Assembly: GCF_019218745.1 (NCBI RefSeq)
Contig: NZ_JAHUXA010000020.1
Coordinates: 1 to 64,000 of the forward strand
Reading direction: 5' to 3'
DNA from: Enterobacter sp. ENT03
GTDB taxonomy: Bacteria > Pseudomonadota > Gammaproteobacteria > Enterobacterales > Enterobacteriaceae
DNA length: 64,000 bases
Part shown: positions 1 through 12,079 of the stretch, piece by piece
Layout of the letters: the number at the start of each line of letters is the position of its first letter
Position numbering within the stretch: position 1 is the first letter of the stretch
Made by a program: the position numbers and the translations under genes
The notes under the pieces: model-generated
The model's database searches: none
What the model saw: the letters and a program-made list of their open reading frames with translations, nothing else
Told to the model about the DNA's origin: nothing

Positions 1-2
1 CG

Positions 3-101
3 ATACTCAGGCACGAACCGGGAAAGGTAAGACGGATGAGTATAGTTAATGCGCTGAAAGTGCTGGGAAAAGAGTACAGTAATCTGGTCCTGAATAAATG
101 A
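3..101 (+). CDS. 3' end of an unrecognised ORF (partial)
   Basis: An open frame enters from the left edge and stops with TGA at 99-101; about 32 residues are visible, rich in Lys, Arg, Leu and Val and ending LVLNK. I do not recognise it. It does not resemble the C-terminus of E. coli LplA or SerB as I remember them, and E. coli has the same-strand gene yjjJ beside deoD rather than a convergent gene. The last 25 bases of the frame fall inside a perfect 13-bp inverted repeat, so the frame could be chance coding across a hairpin. It is kept only because it is open to the window edge. Confidence 0.3.
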   Translation: MLRHEPGKVRRMSIVNALKVLGKEYSNLVLNK

Positions 102-112
102 CCAGATTACTG
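77..112. terminator. 13-bp perfect inverted repeat between the left-edge ORF and deoD
   Basis: Arms CAGTAATCTGGTC (77-89) and its exact reverse complement (100-112) enclose a 10-base AT-rich loop. The stop codon of the left-edge ORF lies at the inner edge of the right arm. It sits between convergent transcripts and could act as a bidirectional stop, but no T-run follows on either strand, so intrinsic termination is uncertain. Confidence 0.45.
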
Positions 113-117
113 GGGAT

Positions 118-152
118 CCCTCAGCCCATGGGGAGAGGGTCGGGGTGAGGGG
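118..152. repeat. GC-rich interspersed repeat downstream of deoD
   Basis: This is a C-run/G-run block of the CCCTC...GGGAGAGGG...GGTGAGGGG type. Such blocks recur between genes in enterobacterial genomes. It sits just after the deoD stop on the minus strand. Recognition is by pattern only. Confidence 0.4.
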
Positions 153-159
153 TAAAACG

Positions 160-879
160 TTACGCTTTATCGCCCAGCAGGACGGATTCCAGCGCGATTT
201 TGATCATGTCGTTGAAGGTGGTCTGACGCTCAGCGGCACTGGTCTGCTCGTGAGTACGGATATGGTCGGACACGGTGCAGATGGTCAGCGCTTTCGCACC
301 AAATTCCGCCGCCACGCCGTAGATACCCGCGGCTTCCATTTCCACGCCGAGAATGCCGTATTTTTCCATCACGTCGAACATAGACGGGTCCGGCGTATAG
401 AACAAGTCGGCGGAGAAAATGTTACCGACGCGGGCATCAACACCCAGCGCTTTCGCCGCGTCAACCGCGTTACGCACCATGTCAAAATCAGCAATCGCAG
501 CAAAGTCGTGATCTTTAAAACGCAGACGGTTCACTTTGGAATCGGTGCAGGCACCGATTCCAATCACCACGTCACGCAGTTTTACGTCTGCACGTACCGC
601 ACCGCAGGAGCCGACGCGGATGATTTTCTTCACGCCGAAATCGGTGATCAGCTCTTTGGTGTAGATGGAGCAGGACGGAATGCCCATACCGTGACCCATC
701 ACCGAGATTTTACGGCCTTTGTAAGTGCCGGTGTAACCCAGCATGCCGCGCACGTTGTTCACTTCACGCACGTCTTCAAAGAAGGTTTCCGCGATGTGCT
801 TAGCACGCAGCGGATCGCCCGGCATCAGCACAACGTCAGCGAAATCACCCATTTCTGCATTAATATGTGGGGTAGCCAT
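160..879 (-). CDS. deoD: Purine nucleoside phosphorylase, DeoD type
   Basis: Cytosolic hexameric enzyme that splits purine (deoxy)ribonucleosides with phosphate to the free base and (deoxy)ribose-1-phosphate. At 239 aa it has the E. coli length. Visible family features are the N-terminal GDPLRAK phosphate loop (about residues 21-27), the RVGSCGA core strand near residue 90, VEMEAAG near 180 and the TVSDHI segment around residue 205 carrying the catalytic Asp. The start is ATG with AAGGA eight bases upstream. It is the last gene of deoC-deoA-deoB-deoD, and a double REP element separates it from deoB. Its product feeds deoB. Identity is as good as certain from near-identity to the E. coli protein. 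Confidence 0.98.
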   Translation of the reverse strand: MATPHINAEMGDFADVVLMPGDPLRAKHIAETFFEDVREVNNVRGMLGYTGTYKGRKISVMGHGMGIPSCSIYTKELITDFGVKKIIRVGSCGAVRADVKLRDVVIGIGACTDSKVNRLRFKDHDFAAIADFDMVRNAVDAAKALGVDARVGNIFSADLFYTPDPSMFDVMEKYGILGVEMEAAGIYGVAAEFGAKALTICTVSDHIRTHEQTSAAERQTTFNDMIKIALESVLLGDKA

Positions 880-904
880 CTTTCATTCCTTTTTAAAATT
901 TTTT

Positions 905-985
905 GCCGGGTGGCGGCTGTGCCTTACCCGGCTTACATAACTTTAAGCGCTTCCCGTAGGCCGGATAAGCGAAGCGCCATCCGGC
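905..985. repeat. Paired REP elements (BIME) between deoB and deoD
   Basis: Two palindromic REP units lie at 905-932 (GCCGGGTGGCGG...ACCCGGC) and 955-985 (GTAGGCCGGATAAGC...CCATCCGGC). They fill the deoB-deoD spacer. In known operons such pairs stabilise upstream mRNA or lower downstream expression. Confidence 0.85.
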
Positions 986-993
986 AACGGGTA

Positions 994-3625
<2,632 letters not shown>

Positions 3626-3661
3626 GGGAACCCCCTGAGGAAAAAGAGTCGAAGGCCAATC

Positions 3662-3692
3662 TGTAGGCCGGGTAAGCAACGCGCCACCCGGC
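3662..3692. repeat. REP element between deoC and deoA
   Basis: A single palindromic unit, TGTAGGCCGGGTAAGC...CACCCGGC, lies in the 89-bp spacer downstream of deoC. Confidence 0.8.
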
Positions 3693-3714
3693 ATGTGGTC
3701 AGGCAAATAACAAC

Positions 3715-4494
3715 TTAATACGCGCTGGCGCTTTTACCGTCGCCATGACCCAGTGCTTTCAGCAGGCTAGCCAGCAGGCTGGACGCGCCGAAACGGTAGT
3801 GGCGGGAATCGGCCCAGTCAGCGCCAAACAGATCGTCTGCGATAGCGAGGAACTGCGCGGCGTCTTCAGCGGTACGCACACCGCCTGCCGGTTTGAAGCC
3901 CACGGTTTTTTCCACGCCCATATCACGGATCACTTCCATCATGATGCGCGCGCTTTCCGGCGTGGCATTGACCGGCACTTTACCGGTGGAGGTTTTGATA
4001 AAGTCAGCGCCCGCTTTGATGGCGATTTCAGAGGCTTTACGGATCAGGGCTTCTTCTTTCAGCTCACCGGTTTCGATGATCACTTTAAGCAGCACGTTCG
4101 CTGCGGCACAGGCGTCTTTACAGGCTTTGACCAGATCGAAGCCGACCTGCTCGTTACCGGCGATCAGCGCGCGGTACGGGAAAACCACGTCCACTTCATC
4201 CGCACCGTAGGCGATGGCAGCGCGGGTTTCGGCCAGCGCGATCTCGATGTCATCGTTACCGTGCGGGAAGTTAGTCACGGTGGCGATGCGTACGTCCGGC
4301 GTGCCCTGCTCGTTCAGCGTTTTACGCGCAATCGGGATAAAGCGCGGGTAGATGCAAACCGCGGCGGTGTTGCCAACCGGGGTCTTCGCCTGGTGACACA
4401 GGGCGATCACTTTCGCATCGGTGTCATCGTCGTTCAGGGTGGTCAGATCCATCAGTTTCAGCGCGCGCAGGCTGCTTGCGGTTAAATCAGTCAT
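3715..4494 (-). CDS. deoC: Deoxyribose-phosphate aldolase
   Basis: Class I aldolase cleaving 2-deoxyribose-5-phosphate to glyceraldehyde-3-phosphate and acetaldehyde, the exit of the deo pathway into glycolysis. It is 259 aa, the E. coli length. The TIM-barrel lysines are visible in [11 protein letters not shown] (proton-relay Lys, about 167) and [10 protein letters not shown] (Schiff-base Lys, about 201), with the catalytic Asp in [10 protein letters not shown] (about 102). It is the first gene of the operon. The ATG is preceded by GGAGAATGTT and lies about 36 bp from the DeoR operator overlapping promoter P2. Confidence 0.98.
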   Translation of the reverse strand: MTDLTASSLRALKLMDLTTLNDDDTDAKVIALCHQAKTPVGNTAAVCIYPRFIPIARKTLNEQGTPDVRIATVTNFPHGNDDIEIALAETRAAIAYGADEVDVVFPYRALIAGNEQVGFDLVKACKDACAAANVLLKVIIETGELKEEALIRKASEIAIKAGADFIKTSTGKVPVNATPESARIMMEVIRDMGVEKTVGFKPAGGVRTAEDAAQFLAIADDLFGADWADSRHYRFGASSLLASLLKALGHGDGKSASAY

Positions 4495-4529
4495 AACATT
4501 CTCCGGTTAACATTTTATTCCGGCGGGTG

Positions 4530-4635
4530 TGTGAGTATTCTAACATTCACCCGCCACGACACTTCGACATTCATCACAGTTAATGAAAACGACATTCACA
4601 TTTGCATAACTGATATGAGATTCAGATCATATTTT
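4530..4635 (-). promoter_or_regulatory. deoP2 control region: DeoR operator O2, CRP and CytR sites
   Basis: Read on the minus strand, 4530-4545 is TGTTAGAATACTCACA, one base from the DeoR operator O2 of E. coli as I remember it, with TAGAAT serving as the -10. Upstream, at about 4561-4582, lies AACTGTGATGAATGTCGAAGT, which matches the spacing and sequence of CRP site 1 of E. coli deoP2. At about 4611-4635, TATGATCTGAATCTCATA fits the second CRP site, and CytR would bind between them. The layout predicts glucose repression, cytidine induction through CytR and deoxyribose-5-phosphate induction through DeoR. The assignment is by comparison with E. coli. Confidence 0.85.
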
Positions 4636-4743
4636 TCAGCGACACGGCCAGGGTTTTTCCGCTGAGTCCGTACCAGGATCAAAAGACGCGCATCCGGCAT
4701 TTCTTACACTGCCCGCCTCACTCAAGGAACCCGAGGAAAGCCC

Positions 4744-6294
4744 ATGCCCGCGTCTGCGACCCCATCCCTGCTGCAACGTTGCCAGCACATTGTGACAAGC
4801 CCTGTACTCTCATCCGCACAAAAGCGCCATTTTCTGGCACTGGAGGCGGAAAACAGCCTGCCGTACCCCGCCTTACCGCAGGCCGCGCGTGCGGCGCTGG
4901 ATGACGGCGTGATATGCGATATGTTCGAGGGCAATGCGCCTTACAAACCGCGCTATGTGCTGCCCGATTACGCAAAATTTCTGGCGCAGGGTTCGGAATG
5001 GCTGGAGCTGGAACCGGCAAAAGATGTCGACGATGCGCTGTCGATGCTCACCATTCTTTACCACCATGTACCGTCGGTCACCTCGATGCCGGTATTTCTT
5101 GGTCATCTCGATGCCCTGTTGCAACCGTATGTTAGAATTCTAACACAAGACGAGATCGATAGTCGCATAAAACGTTTCTGGCGCTATCTGGATCGCACGC
5201 TGCCGGACGCCTTTATGCATGCCAATATTGGCCCGTATGATACGCCGGTCACCCGCGCCATTTTACGCGCCGATGCAGAGCTAAAGCAGGTCGCGCCGAA
5301 TCTGACCTTTATTTATGATCCGGAAATCACCCCCGAATCGCTGCTGCTTCAGGTGGCGGAAAACATTTGCGAGTGCAGTAAACCGCATATTTCCAACGGG
5401 CCGGTAAATGATAAAATTTTCACAAAAGGCGGTTACGGCGTCGTCAGCTGTTACAACTCGCTGCCGCTGGCGGGAGGTGGCAGCACGCTGGTCAGGCTGA
5501 ATCTGAAGGCCGTTGCTGAACGCAGTGCGTCGGTGGACGATTTCTTTGATCGCACGCTGGCGCACTACTGCGCACAGCAGATCGCCATTATTGATGCGCG
5601 CTGCGATTTTCTTCATCAGCAGTCCCACTTCTTTGAGAATAGCTTCCTGGTGAAAGAGGGGCTGATCGATGCACAACGTTTTGTGCCGATGTTCGGCATT
5701 TACGGTCTTGCGGAAGCGGTGAACACGCTGTGTGAGAAAAGCGGCAGCGCGGGTCGCTACGGAAAAGACGAGGCGGCGAATCAGCTGGCGTGGCGCATCA
5801 GTGAATATCTGGCGGATTTTGTCGCCCGGACGCCGGTGAAACATGGCTGGCAACAGCGCGCGATGCTGCATGCGCAGTCCGGCATCAGCAGCGATACCGT
5901 CACCACGCCGGGGGCGCGTCTGCCGTACGGCGAAGAGCCGGACCCCATCACCCATTTGCAGACGGTTGCCCCGCATCACGCATGGTATGCGGCGGGCATC
6001 AGCGATATTTTAACCCTCGACGAAACCATCAAGCGTAACCCGCAGGCGGTGGCGCAGCTCTGTCTGGGGGCATTCAGTCTCGGGATGCGGGAATTTACGG
6101 CTAACGTCAGCGGCAACGATCTGGTGCGCGTCACCGGTTATATGGTGCGGCTGTCAGATCTGGAAAAATTCCGGGCGGAGGGATCGCGCACCAATACCAC
6201 CTGGCTGGGTGAAGAAGCCGCGCGCAATACGCGGATGCTGGAACGTCAACCCCGCGTGGTCAGCCATGAACAGCAGATGCGCTTTAGTCAGTAG
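4744..6294 (+). CDS. yjjI: YjjI family glycyl-radical enzyme
   Basis: A protein of 516 aa in the pyruvate-formate-lyase superfamily; the substrate is unknown. The C-terminal glycyl-radical loop is [12 protein letters not shown], with the radical Gly at 465. The likely thiyl cysteine is Cys236 in GVVSCYNS; a single Cys replaces the Cys-Cys pair of PFL. The N-terminal half is close to E. coli YjjI throughout. The start ATG follows GAGGAAAG and lies divergent from deoC. Its stop overlaps the start of its presumed activase yjjW by 29 bp. Position beside deo suggests, but does not prove, a role in anaerobic nucleoside or deoxyribose metabolism. Codons 129-133 are dictated by an embedded DeoR operator. 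Confidence 0.93.
   Translation: MPASATPSLLQRCQHIVTSPVLSSAQKRHFLALEAENSLPYPALPQAARAALDDGVICDMFEGNAPYKPRYVLPDYAKFLAQGSEWLELEPAKDVDDALSMLTILYHHVPSVTSMPVFLGHLDALLQPYVRILTQDEIDSRIKRFWRYLDRTLPDAFMHANIGPYDTPVTRAILRADAELKQVAPNLTFIYDPEITPESLLLQVAENICECSKPHISNGPVNDKIFTKGGYGVVSCYNSLPLAGGGSTLVRLNLKAVAERSASVDDFFDRTLAHYCAQQIAIIDARCDFLHQQSHFFENSFLVKEGLIDAQRFVPMFGIYGLAEAVNTLCEKSGSAGRYGKDEAANQLAWRISEYLADFVARTPVKHGWQQRAMLHAQSGISSDTVTTPGARLPYGEEPDPITHLQTVAPHHAWYAAGISDILTLDETIKRNPQAVAQLCLGAFSLGMREFTANVSGNDLVRVTGYMVRLSDLEKFRAEGSRTNTTWLGEEAARNTRMLERQPRVVSHEQQMRFSQ
5130..5145 (-). promoter_or_regulatory. DeoR operator O1 (deoP1) inside yjjI
   Basis: TGTTAGAATTCTAACA is a perfect 16-bp palindrome and the exact DeoR consensus. 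It lies 600 bp upstream of O2, matching the roughly 599 bp O1-O2 spacing I recall for E. coli, where looping between the two gives full repression. On the minus strand TAGAAT supplies a -10 for deoP1. The site is wholly within yjjI coding sequence and forces the codons GTT AGA ATT CTA ACA. Confidence 0.9.
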
Positions 6295-7129
6295 CCTGAT
6301 CCCCTTCTCCTGCGTCGACGGGCCGGGCAGTCGGCTGGCGCTGTTTTTACAGGGCTGCACGATGCGCTGTAAAAACTGCCATAACCCGTGGACCATGGGG
6401 CGCTGCAATCACTGCGGGGAGTGCGTGCCGCATTGCCCGCCTCAGGCGCTGTCGATGATTAACGGACAGGTGGCGTGGGATGCGGCCGCCTGTCAGCAGT
6501 GCGACACCTGTTTACGCCTGTGTCCCCAGCAGGCGACGCCGATGGCGCAGCGCATGAGCGTGGCGGAGGTTATCGCACAGATCAAAAAGGTGCGCGCGTT
6601 TATCGGCGGCGTTACCGTCAGCGGCGGCGAGGCCACCACGCAACTGCCCTTTTTACTGGAACTGTTTGCGGCAATAAAAGCCGATCCCGCGCTGTCGGCG
6701 TTGAGCTGTCTGGTGGACAGCAACGGCCTGCTGAGTGAAACCGGCTGGCAAAAACTGCTGCCGCTGTTTGACGGGGCGATGATCGATCTGAAAACCTGGG
6801 ACAATGACACTCACCGCCAGTTGACCGGGCGGGATAACGCGCAGGTAAAACAGAGCATTCGCTGGCTGGCGGCGCGCGATAAACTGAGCGAGCTGCGGCT
6901 GCTGGTGATCCCAGGCCAGAGCGATTATCTGCATCACATTGCGGCACTGAGCGCGTTTATTGGCAGTCTGGGCAACGTCAGCGTCAGGCTGAACGCCTTT
7001 CATGCCCACGGCGTCTATGGCGAGGCGGCCCGGTGGCGCAGCGCCACGCCGGCAGATGTTGAACCGCTGGCGGCGGCGCTACGGGAGCGGGGCGTGGAAA
7101 AGATTATTCTGCCCGCGCTCTATCTGTGA
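6266..7129 (+). CDS. yjjW: YjjW, radical-SAM glycyl-radical enzyme activase
   Basis: Predicted to use S-adenosylmethionine and a [4Fe-4S] cluster to install the glycyl radical on YjjI. It is 287 aa. The radical-SAM motif CTMRCKNC (about residues 31-38) is followed at once by two ferredoxin-like clusters, [11 protein letters not shown] and [11 protein letters not shown], and then by TVSGGEAT, the SAM-binding GGE motif. The ATG at 6266 begins MNSRCALVS as in E. coli and lies within the end of yjjI. An upstream in-frame ATG at 6209 would only extend the overlap. The 3' end overlaps convergent yjjV by 26 bp. Confidence 0.93.
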   Translation: MNSRCALVSSLIPFSCVDGPGSRLALFLQGCTMRCKNCHNPWTMGRCNHCGECVPHCPPQALSMINGQVAWDAAACQQCDTCLRLCPQQATPMAQRMSVAEVIAQIKKVRAFIGGVTVSGGEATTQLPFLLELFAAIKADPALSALSCLVDSNGLLSETGWQKLLPLFDGAMIDLKTWDNDTHRQLTGRDNAQVKQSIRWLAARDKLSELRLLVIPGQSDYLHHIAALSAFIGSLGNVSVRLNAFHAHGVYGEAARWRSATPADVEPLAAALRERGVEKIILPALYL

Positions 7130-7898
7130 AAAATAGTCGGCGGGTGTTGGTCAATATTGTCTCCGCGATGAGCTCCGGTGCTTCCGGGCGCAGTTCGCAC
7201 AAGGTTGCAAACACCTGCGCCACCCGCTCGGGCCGGTTGGGCTGGCCCTGATAACCATTCAGCGGCATATCCGGCGCGTCCGTTTCCAGCAGCAGCGCCG
7301 ATAACGGCAGGCGCGCCATCACGTCGCGGGTTTTACTGGCACGCGGGTATGTGATAGTGCCGCCGACGCCAATGTAATATCCCAGTTCAATAAACCGCTG
7401 CGCCTGTTGCAGACTGCCGGCAAAACCGTGTACCACGCCGGTACGCGGCAACGCGTGACGCTTCAGGTGCATCGCCAGCTTATCGTGGGTGCGCCTCGAG
7501 TGCAGGATCACCGGAAAATCATAGCGTTTCGCCAGCGCCAGCTGGGCATCGAGGATCTGCGCCTGACGATCAAACTGCGGATCTTCACGCCAGAGATCGA
7601 GGCCGATCTCGCCGATGGCAATCAGCCGTGAGTCAGGGGCGGCCAGGTGCGCCTCCAGCTGTTGCAGGCAGCGGTCGGTATGCTGTTCGATGACGATGGG
7701 ATGCAGACCGAGCGCGGCATACAGCGCGTCGTGCTCGTGAGCCAGCGTCAGCACGCGGGCGAAATTCGCCGCTTCCGTCGAAGGGACGATAATCGCCTCT
7801 ACGCCAGCCCCGGCGGCACGGGTAATACTCGCGCGTTCGTCGCCGGTAAACGGCGGAAAATCGAAATGGCAGTGGGTGTCGATAAAACGAAAGGTCAC
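7104..7898 (-). CDS. yjjV: TatD-family metal-dependent hydrolase YjjV
   Basis: TIM-barrel phosphoesterase or deoxyribonuclease-like enzyme of the TatD family, 264 aa, probably cytosolic with a two-metal site. The first metal ligands are in IDTHCHFDF (His9, His11), followed by GEIGLDLWR (about residues 96-104), [20 protein letters not shown] and LLLETDAPD with the last metal Asp. It overlaps the 3' end of yjjU by 4 bp (ATGA), so translation is probably coupled, and its own 3' end overlaps yjjW. The E. coli homologue is the same length; the physiological substrate is not established. Confidence 0.92.
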   Translation of the reverse strand: MTFRFIDTHCHFDFPPFTGDERASITRAAGAGVEAIIVPSTEAANFARVLTLAHEHDALYAALGLHPIVIEQHTDRCLQQLEAHLAAPDSRLIAIGEIGLDLWREDPQFDRQAQILDAQLALAKRYDFPVILHSRRTHDKLAMHLKRHALPRTGVVHGFAGSLQQAQRFIELGYYIGVGGTITYPRASKTRDVMARLPLSALLLETDAPDMPLNGYQGQPNRPERVAQVFATLCELRPEAPELIAETILTNTRRLFFTDRARAE

Positions 7899-8989
7899 GC
7901 CATCCCCTCACTGCTGATGGTGGGATCGTCGTTGGCCTGGGGTGCACCCACCAGCGGCGTGGTGATGGCGTCGTTCGCCACCACCGCTGGCGGCACCACG
8001 ACGGTTGGCGGAACCACGACGCCCGGCGGGGTGACAATACGCGGTGTATGGCGCAGCAGCGGCGGAGTTTCCGCCAGCAGTTTACCGACCGTTGCCAGGA
8101 AGTAGCGTCCACAAAGACGGCCCAGTTTGTAATCATCGCGCAGCGCAGGCAGACGGCTGCCCAGCGCCATGCTTTTTAACAATCGTGGCGGGTAGATCTC
8201 AAAGATGCGCAGTTTTCCCGGCGGTTTTTCAATGAACTGCTGAATGGCGCGATAGCTGGTTTCATGGTGCTGAACCAGCGTCATCAGCGGTTGCAGGCTG
8301 CTGTCACCCAGCCAGCGTTCCATGCGCTTAAACCACTGCGGGGTGTAGTACATCTGTGACGGCACGGTGCGGATCACCACAATAGTCTGCGCGCCCCGCT
8401 TCGCCGCTTCCTGTACCGGGATCGCATCGCTGATGCCGCCATCAAGATAGTTAATCCCATCCAGCATGACGCCAGGCCGATAAAAACCGGGGATGGCGCT
8501 CGACGCGCGGATCAGATCCAGCCAGGTCTGGCTGGTAGGCGAAAAATAACCGGGCGTGAAGTCATCGCCGCGGCAGGCGCACATGTAAAAGGATTTGCCG
8601 CTGTCGAACAGACGGACGGCGGTGTCCATAGCCAGCGGCATCTGGCTGGCGGTGGATTCAATCAGCCAGTCGAGATCGATCAGGTTCCCGCCGCGCACAA
8701 AGCGCACCGGATTAAAAAATTCTCGTGAGGTGGTGTAGCGCATAATGACTTTTCGCGCATAGCCAGGCTGGTTACAGAGATAAGCGGAGAGGTTTTGTGC
8801 ACCCGCAGAGGTGCCAAAGTACAGGTCGAAAGGGTTGAAATTCGCGCGCATGAATTCGTCCAGCACGCCGGCGGTAAAAATGCCCCGTTGACCGCCGCCT
8901 TCACATACCAGTGCGAGACGACCCGGGCGAAATGGACTTAACGCTAACGGTGCGATATTGCCGAGCGTTATTGGAATTCGCTGTCCCAC
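7895..8989 (-). CDS. yjjU: Patatin-like phospholipase YjjU with a Pro/Val-rich tail
   Basis: Serine hydrolase of the patatin fold, 364 aa, with a Ser-Asp dyad. The oxyanion-hole segment GGGQRGIF is at 31-38, the nucleophile elbow GTSAG has Ser61, and DGG has Asp183. No signal peptide is evident, so it is probably cytoplasmic or membrane-peripheral. The last ~48 residues form a low-complexity tail with three PP-VVV type repeats, which looks disordered and lies outside the catalytic domain. It is co-transcribed with yjjV through an ATGA overlap. The substrate is unknown; lysophospholipid or acyl-ester hydrolysis is the family expectation. Confidence 0.9.
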   Translation of the reverse strand: MGQRIPITLGNIAPLALSPFRPGRLALVCEGGGQRGIFTAGVLDEFMRANFNPFDLYFGTSAGAQNLSAYLCNQPGYARKVIMRYTTSREFFNPVRFVRGGNLIDLDWLIESTASQMPLAMDTAVRLFDSGKSFYMCACRGDDFTPGYFSPTSQTWLDLIRASSAIPGFYRPGVMLDGINYLDGGISDAIPVQEAAKRGAQTIVVIRTVPSQMYYTPQWFKRMERWLGDSSLQPLMTLVQHHETSYRAIQQFIEKPPGKLRIFEIYPPRLLKSMALGSRLPALRDDYKLGRLCGRYFLATVGKLLAETPPLLRHTPRIVTPPGVVVPPTVVVPPAVVANDAITTPLVGAPQANDDPTISSEGMA

Positions 8990-9105
8990 CCTGCCTTCCT
9001 GTTAAATTTTTGTATCCTGTAAGGTAGCGCACTTTTCCTGACTCTGAAACAACGAAAGCCAGTCACGAGGACTGGCTTTGCAATGGTTCGGGTTTTGGCA
9101 AACTG

Positions 9106-9267
9106 CTATGGACGTCTACGGCCCATGAACAGGCTGACCAGGAACAGAATGATACCTACGACGAATACGATTTTTGCCGCACCAGCTGCAGTACCCGCTA
9201 AACCACCAAAGCCCAGGGCCGCAGCGATTAACGCGATAACCAGAAATATAATGCCCCAACGAAACAT
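9106..9267 (-). CDS. ytjA: YtjA, DUF1328 small membrane protein
   Basis: A 53-residue hydrophobic protein of family UPF0391/DUF1328, almost entirely two membrane helices (about residues 4-24 and 29-48) ending in basic GRRRP. The frame extends upstream to 9327, but ATG 9267 has a strong AAAGGAGAG ribosome site and gives the known MFRWGII start, so it is chosen. It lies just downstream of osmY as in E. coli and is probably read from osmY as part of the general stress response. The molecular role is unknown. Confidence 0.93.
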   Translation of the reverse strand: MFRWGIIFLVIALIAAALGFGGLAGTAAGAAKIVFVVGIILFLVSLFMGRRRP

Positions 9268-9383
9268 ATGACTCTCCTTTACCATAATTAATGTCGATCG
9301 CTGCTCGCGAGCGCTCAGGCTACTCACTGCGATTTTTTTTCGGTGTGTTGCCTACAATCCCCGGCTCTAACCGGGTGAAGGTA

Positions 9384-10001
9384 TTACTTAGCTTTAAGGT
9401 CGTTCTTCACACTCTTCACACCATCGACCGCTTTGGCGATACTTTCCGCACGATCAATTTGTGCCTGGGAATCCACCGTACCGGACAGCTGAACCACACC
9501 ATCGGTAGTTTCAACTTTCACTTTACGTGACGGGACGATGTCATCAGCCAACAGTTTGGCTTTCACTTCGCTGGTGGTCGCAGTGTCGCCTGCGTACCCT
9601 TTCACGGATTCGGATTTGCCATCACGTACGTGGAGTTTGTCGCTGACTGACGCTACGCCCTCAACCTGTTTAGCAACCTTAACCGCTTCTTCAGCCTGTG
9701 CCTGACTTTCGACGAAACCGCTCAGCGTAACGACCGCTTTTTCCGTTTTCACCGAAATATCTGTGCTCTTGATGCTTTCATGATCAACCAGTGCCGCTTT
9801 TACTTTCGCGGTAATGGCGCTGTCATCCATGAAATTACCGACTTTATTCATAGAGCTATCGATTTTTTGCCCTGCGTCGCTTGCGGTAGACTGTGCTTTG
9901 TCAGTGGCGCTGGTTTCAGCCAGTGCAGAACCACTTGCCAGTACGGAACCCAGCATTACTGCCAGCAGAGTTTTAGAAATCTTCAGTCTTGTCGTAGTCA
10001 T
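9384..10001 (-). CDS. osmY: Periplasmic osmotically induced chaperone OsmY
   Basis: A periplasmic protein of 205 aa induced by RpoS at high osmolarity and in stationary phase, reported as a chaperone. It has a Sec signal peptide (about 1-28, cleaving after SALA), a short spacer and two BON domains (roughly 55-123 and 134-202) that begin with [14 protein letters not shown] and [13 protein letters not shown]. The ATG at 10001 begins [10 protein letters not shown], close to E. coli MTMTRLKISK; the in-frame ATG at 10040 would add 13 residues before the signal peptide. AAAGGAAT precedes the chosen start. A long leader separates it from its promoter. Confidence 0.97.
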   Translation of the reverse strand: MTTTRLKISKTLLAVMLGSVLASGSALAETSATDKAQSTASDAGQKIDSSMNKVGNFMDDSAITAKVKAALVDHESIKSTDISVKTEKAVVTLSGFVESQAQAEEAVKVAKQVEGVASVSDKLHVRDGKSESVKGYAGDTATTSEVKAKLLADDIVPSRKVKVETTDGVVQLSGTVDSQAQIDRAESIAKAVDGVKSVKNDLKAK

Positions 10002-10235
10002 CGATTTATTCCTTTCAGTTTGCCCGCACCCGGGCGTCAAGCCGCCATACTGGCTGCTTCGTTGCTGTGGTGAAGCTCACCTAATGCAGAATTCAATGGC
10101 ATGGGTCACAATTCAGCATGTCCCGTGGCGCACTGCCCTGCTCCAGTTATTAATATTATGGTTAGCCGTTAAGCCAGGATGAAAGGTCAACATTCACGCA
10201 TTGAACAGTGCTTTCAGCCGCCCCTTCGGTAACCA

Positions 10236-10275
10236 CTTTGTTAAATATAGCTAACAAAATTAAAAGCGCTTGCGC
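10236..10275 (-). promoter_or_regulatory. RpoS-type osmY promoter and long leader (10002-10396 gap)
   Basis: Read on the minus strand, GCTATATTTAACAAAGTGG at about 10233-10251 matches the -10 region of E. coli osmY as I recall it (CTATATTTAACAAAGTG), with the C before the -10 typical of sigma-S. Transcription would start near 10236, giving a leader of about 235 nt, as in E. coli. Nothing coding is seen in 10002-10396 apart from the leader, this promoter and a stem-loop at 10362-10383 close to the prfC stop. Confidence 0.75.
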
Positions 10276-10361
10276 GAAAGGCTAAAAAGTGAGCAACAAA
10301 CTGAAAAAGCGGGGTAATTAAGAACATTCCGCAAGAGGCTAATAAGACAGGGAAAGTCACT

Positions 10362-10383
10362 GAGCGCGGCGGCTGCCGCGCTC
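10362..10383 (-). terminator. Stem-loop after prfC
   Basis: GAGCGCGG and its reverse complement CCGCGCTC enclose a 6-base loop 14 bp past the prfC stop. No T-run follows on the minus strand, so it may protect the 3' end or act with Rho. Confidence 0.45.
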
Positions 10384-10396
10384 TGAGGGGTCGGGA

Positions 10397-11986
10397 TTAG
10401 TGTTCGCGTGTTTTACGGAACTGCACGTCAGGATAACGCTCCTGCGTCAGGTTGAGGTTAACCATGGTCGGGGCGATATACGTCAGGTTGTCGCCACCGT
10501 CCAGCGCCAGCTGGATTTCGTTCTTCCGTTTGAACTCCTCAAACTTCTTCACGTCGGTACTTTCAACCCAGCGCGCCGTGGCAACGTTTACGGATTCGTA
10601 GATCGCCTCCACGTTGTACTCGCTCTTCAGACGGGCAACCACCACGTCAAACTGCAGCACACCTACCGCTCCCACAATCAGATCGTTGTTGGAGATCGGA
10701 CGGAATACCTGTACCGCCCCTTCTTCTGACAACTGCACCAGACCTTTGAGCAGCTGTTTCTGTTTCAGCGGATCGCGCAGACGGATACGACGGAACAGTT
10801 CAGGCGCAAAGTTCGGGATGCCGGTGAACTTCATCATCTCGCCCTGAGTGAAGGTATCACCAATCTGAATGGTGCCGTGGTTATGCAGCCCAATGATGTC
10901 GCCGGGGAAAGCTTCTTCCACGTGCGAACGGTCGCCGGCCATAAAGGTCAGCGCATCGGAGATCACCACGTCTTTACCGGTACGCACCTGGCGCAGCTTC
11001 ATGCCTTTTTCATATTTCCCGGACACCACACGCATAAAGGCGACGCGGTCGCGGTGTTTCGGATCCATGTTGGCCTGGATCTTAAAGACGAAGCCGGTGA
11101 ACTTCTCTTCTTTCGCTTCCACGGTACGGGTGTCGGTTTTACGCCACATAGGCGCAGGCGCCCAGTCCACCAGACCGTCGAGCATATGGTCAACGCCAAA
11201 GTTACCCAGTGCGGTACCGAAGAACACCGGCGTAATTTCACCGGCGAGGAACAGTTCTTGATCGAATTCGTTAGACGCGCCCTGCACCAGCTCCAGCTCG
11301 TCACGCAGCTGTTGTGCCAGGTCTTCGCCCACGGCGCTGTCCAGCTCCGGGTTGTTCAGCCCTTTAACAATGCGCACATCCTGAATGGTGTGGCCTTTAC
11401 CGGTCTGATAAAGATAGGTTTCATCTTTATAGAGGTGGTACACGCCTTTAAACAGCTTGCCGCAGCCAATCGGCCAGGTGATCGGCGCGCAGCCAATCTT
11501 CAGCTCGTTTTCCACTTCATCCAGCAGTTCCATTGGATCGCGGATGTCACGGTCAAGTTTGTTCATAAAGGTGAGGATCGGGGTATCGCGCAGACGGGTA
11601 ACTTCCATCAGCTTACGGGTACGATCTTCAACGCCTTTTGCCGCATCGATAACCATCAGGCAGCAGTCCACTGCCGTCAGCGTGCGGTAGGTATCTTCGG
11701 AGAAGTCTTCGTGGCCGGGGGTATCCAGCAGGTTCACCAGGCAGTCGTGATACGGGAACTGCATCACGGAGGTGGTGATCGAGATCCCACGCTGCTTTTC
11801 CATTTCCATCCAGTCGGATTTGGCGTGCTGGTTAGAGCCACGGCCTTTTACCGTACCGGCAGTCTGGATCGCCTGTCCGAACAGCAACACCTTTTCGGTG
11901 ATGGTGGTTTTACCGGCATCGGGGTGCGAAATAATGGCAAACGTGCGGCGCTTCGCCACCTCTTGTAAATAAGGAGACAACGTCAT
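10397..11986 (-). CDS. prfC: Peptide chain release factor 3
   Basis: Translational GTPase (RF3) that recycles RF1/RF2 from the ribosome after termination. It is 529 aa, the E. coli length, and nearly identical. G-domain motifs are SHPDAGKTT (G1, about 20-28), DTPGHEDF (G3, about 87) and MNKLDRD (G4, about 141). The chosen ATG at 11986 begins [15 protein letters not shown]; 13 further upstream codons in frame have no support. It is a single gene with about 90 bp to yjjG upstream. Confidence 0.98.
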   Translation of the reverse strand: MTLSPYLQEVAKRRTFAIISHPDAGKTTITEKVLLFGQAIQTAGTVKGRGSNQHAKSDWMEMEKQRGISITTSVMQFPYHDCLVNLLDTPGHEDFSEDTYRTLTAVDCCLMVIDAAKGVEDRTRKLMEVTRLRDTPILTFMNKLDRDIRDPMELLDEVENELKIGCAPITWPIGCGKLFKGVYHLYKDETYLYQTGKGHTIQDVRIVKGLNNPELDSAVGEDLAQQLRDELELVQGASNEFDQELFLAGEITPVFFGTALGNFGVDHMLDGLVDWAPAPMWRKTDTRTVEAKEEKFTGFVFKIQANMDPKHRDRVAFMRVVSGKYEKGMKLRQVRTGKDVVISDALTFMAGDRSHVEEAFPGDIIGLHNHGTIQIGDTFTQGEMMKFTGIPNFAPELFRRIRLRDPLKQKQLLKGLVQLSEEGAVQVFRPISNNDLIVGAVGVLQFDVVVARLKSEYNVEAIYESVNVATARWVESTDVKKFEEFKRKNEIQLALDGGDNLTYIAPTMVNLNLTQERYPDVQFRKTREH

Positions 11987-12079
11987 AATGATATTCTTCT
12001 TAGTCAATGCGCGGCGCGAAGCCACGCAGCATGAAATTCAAAATTGCGGCTATTTTACCCATCAATGGAGGACAGACAA

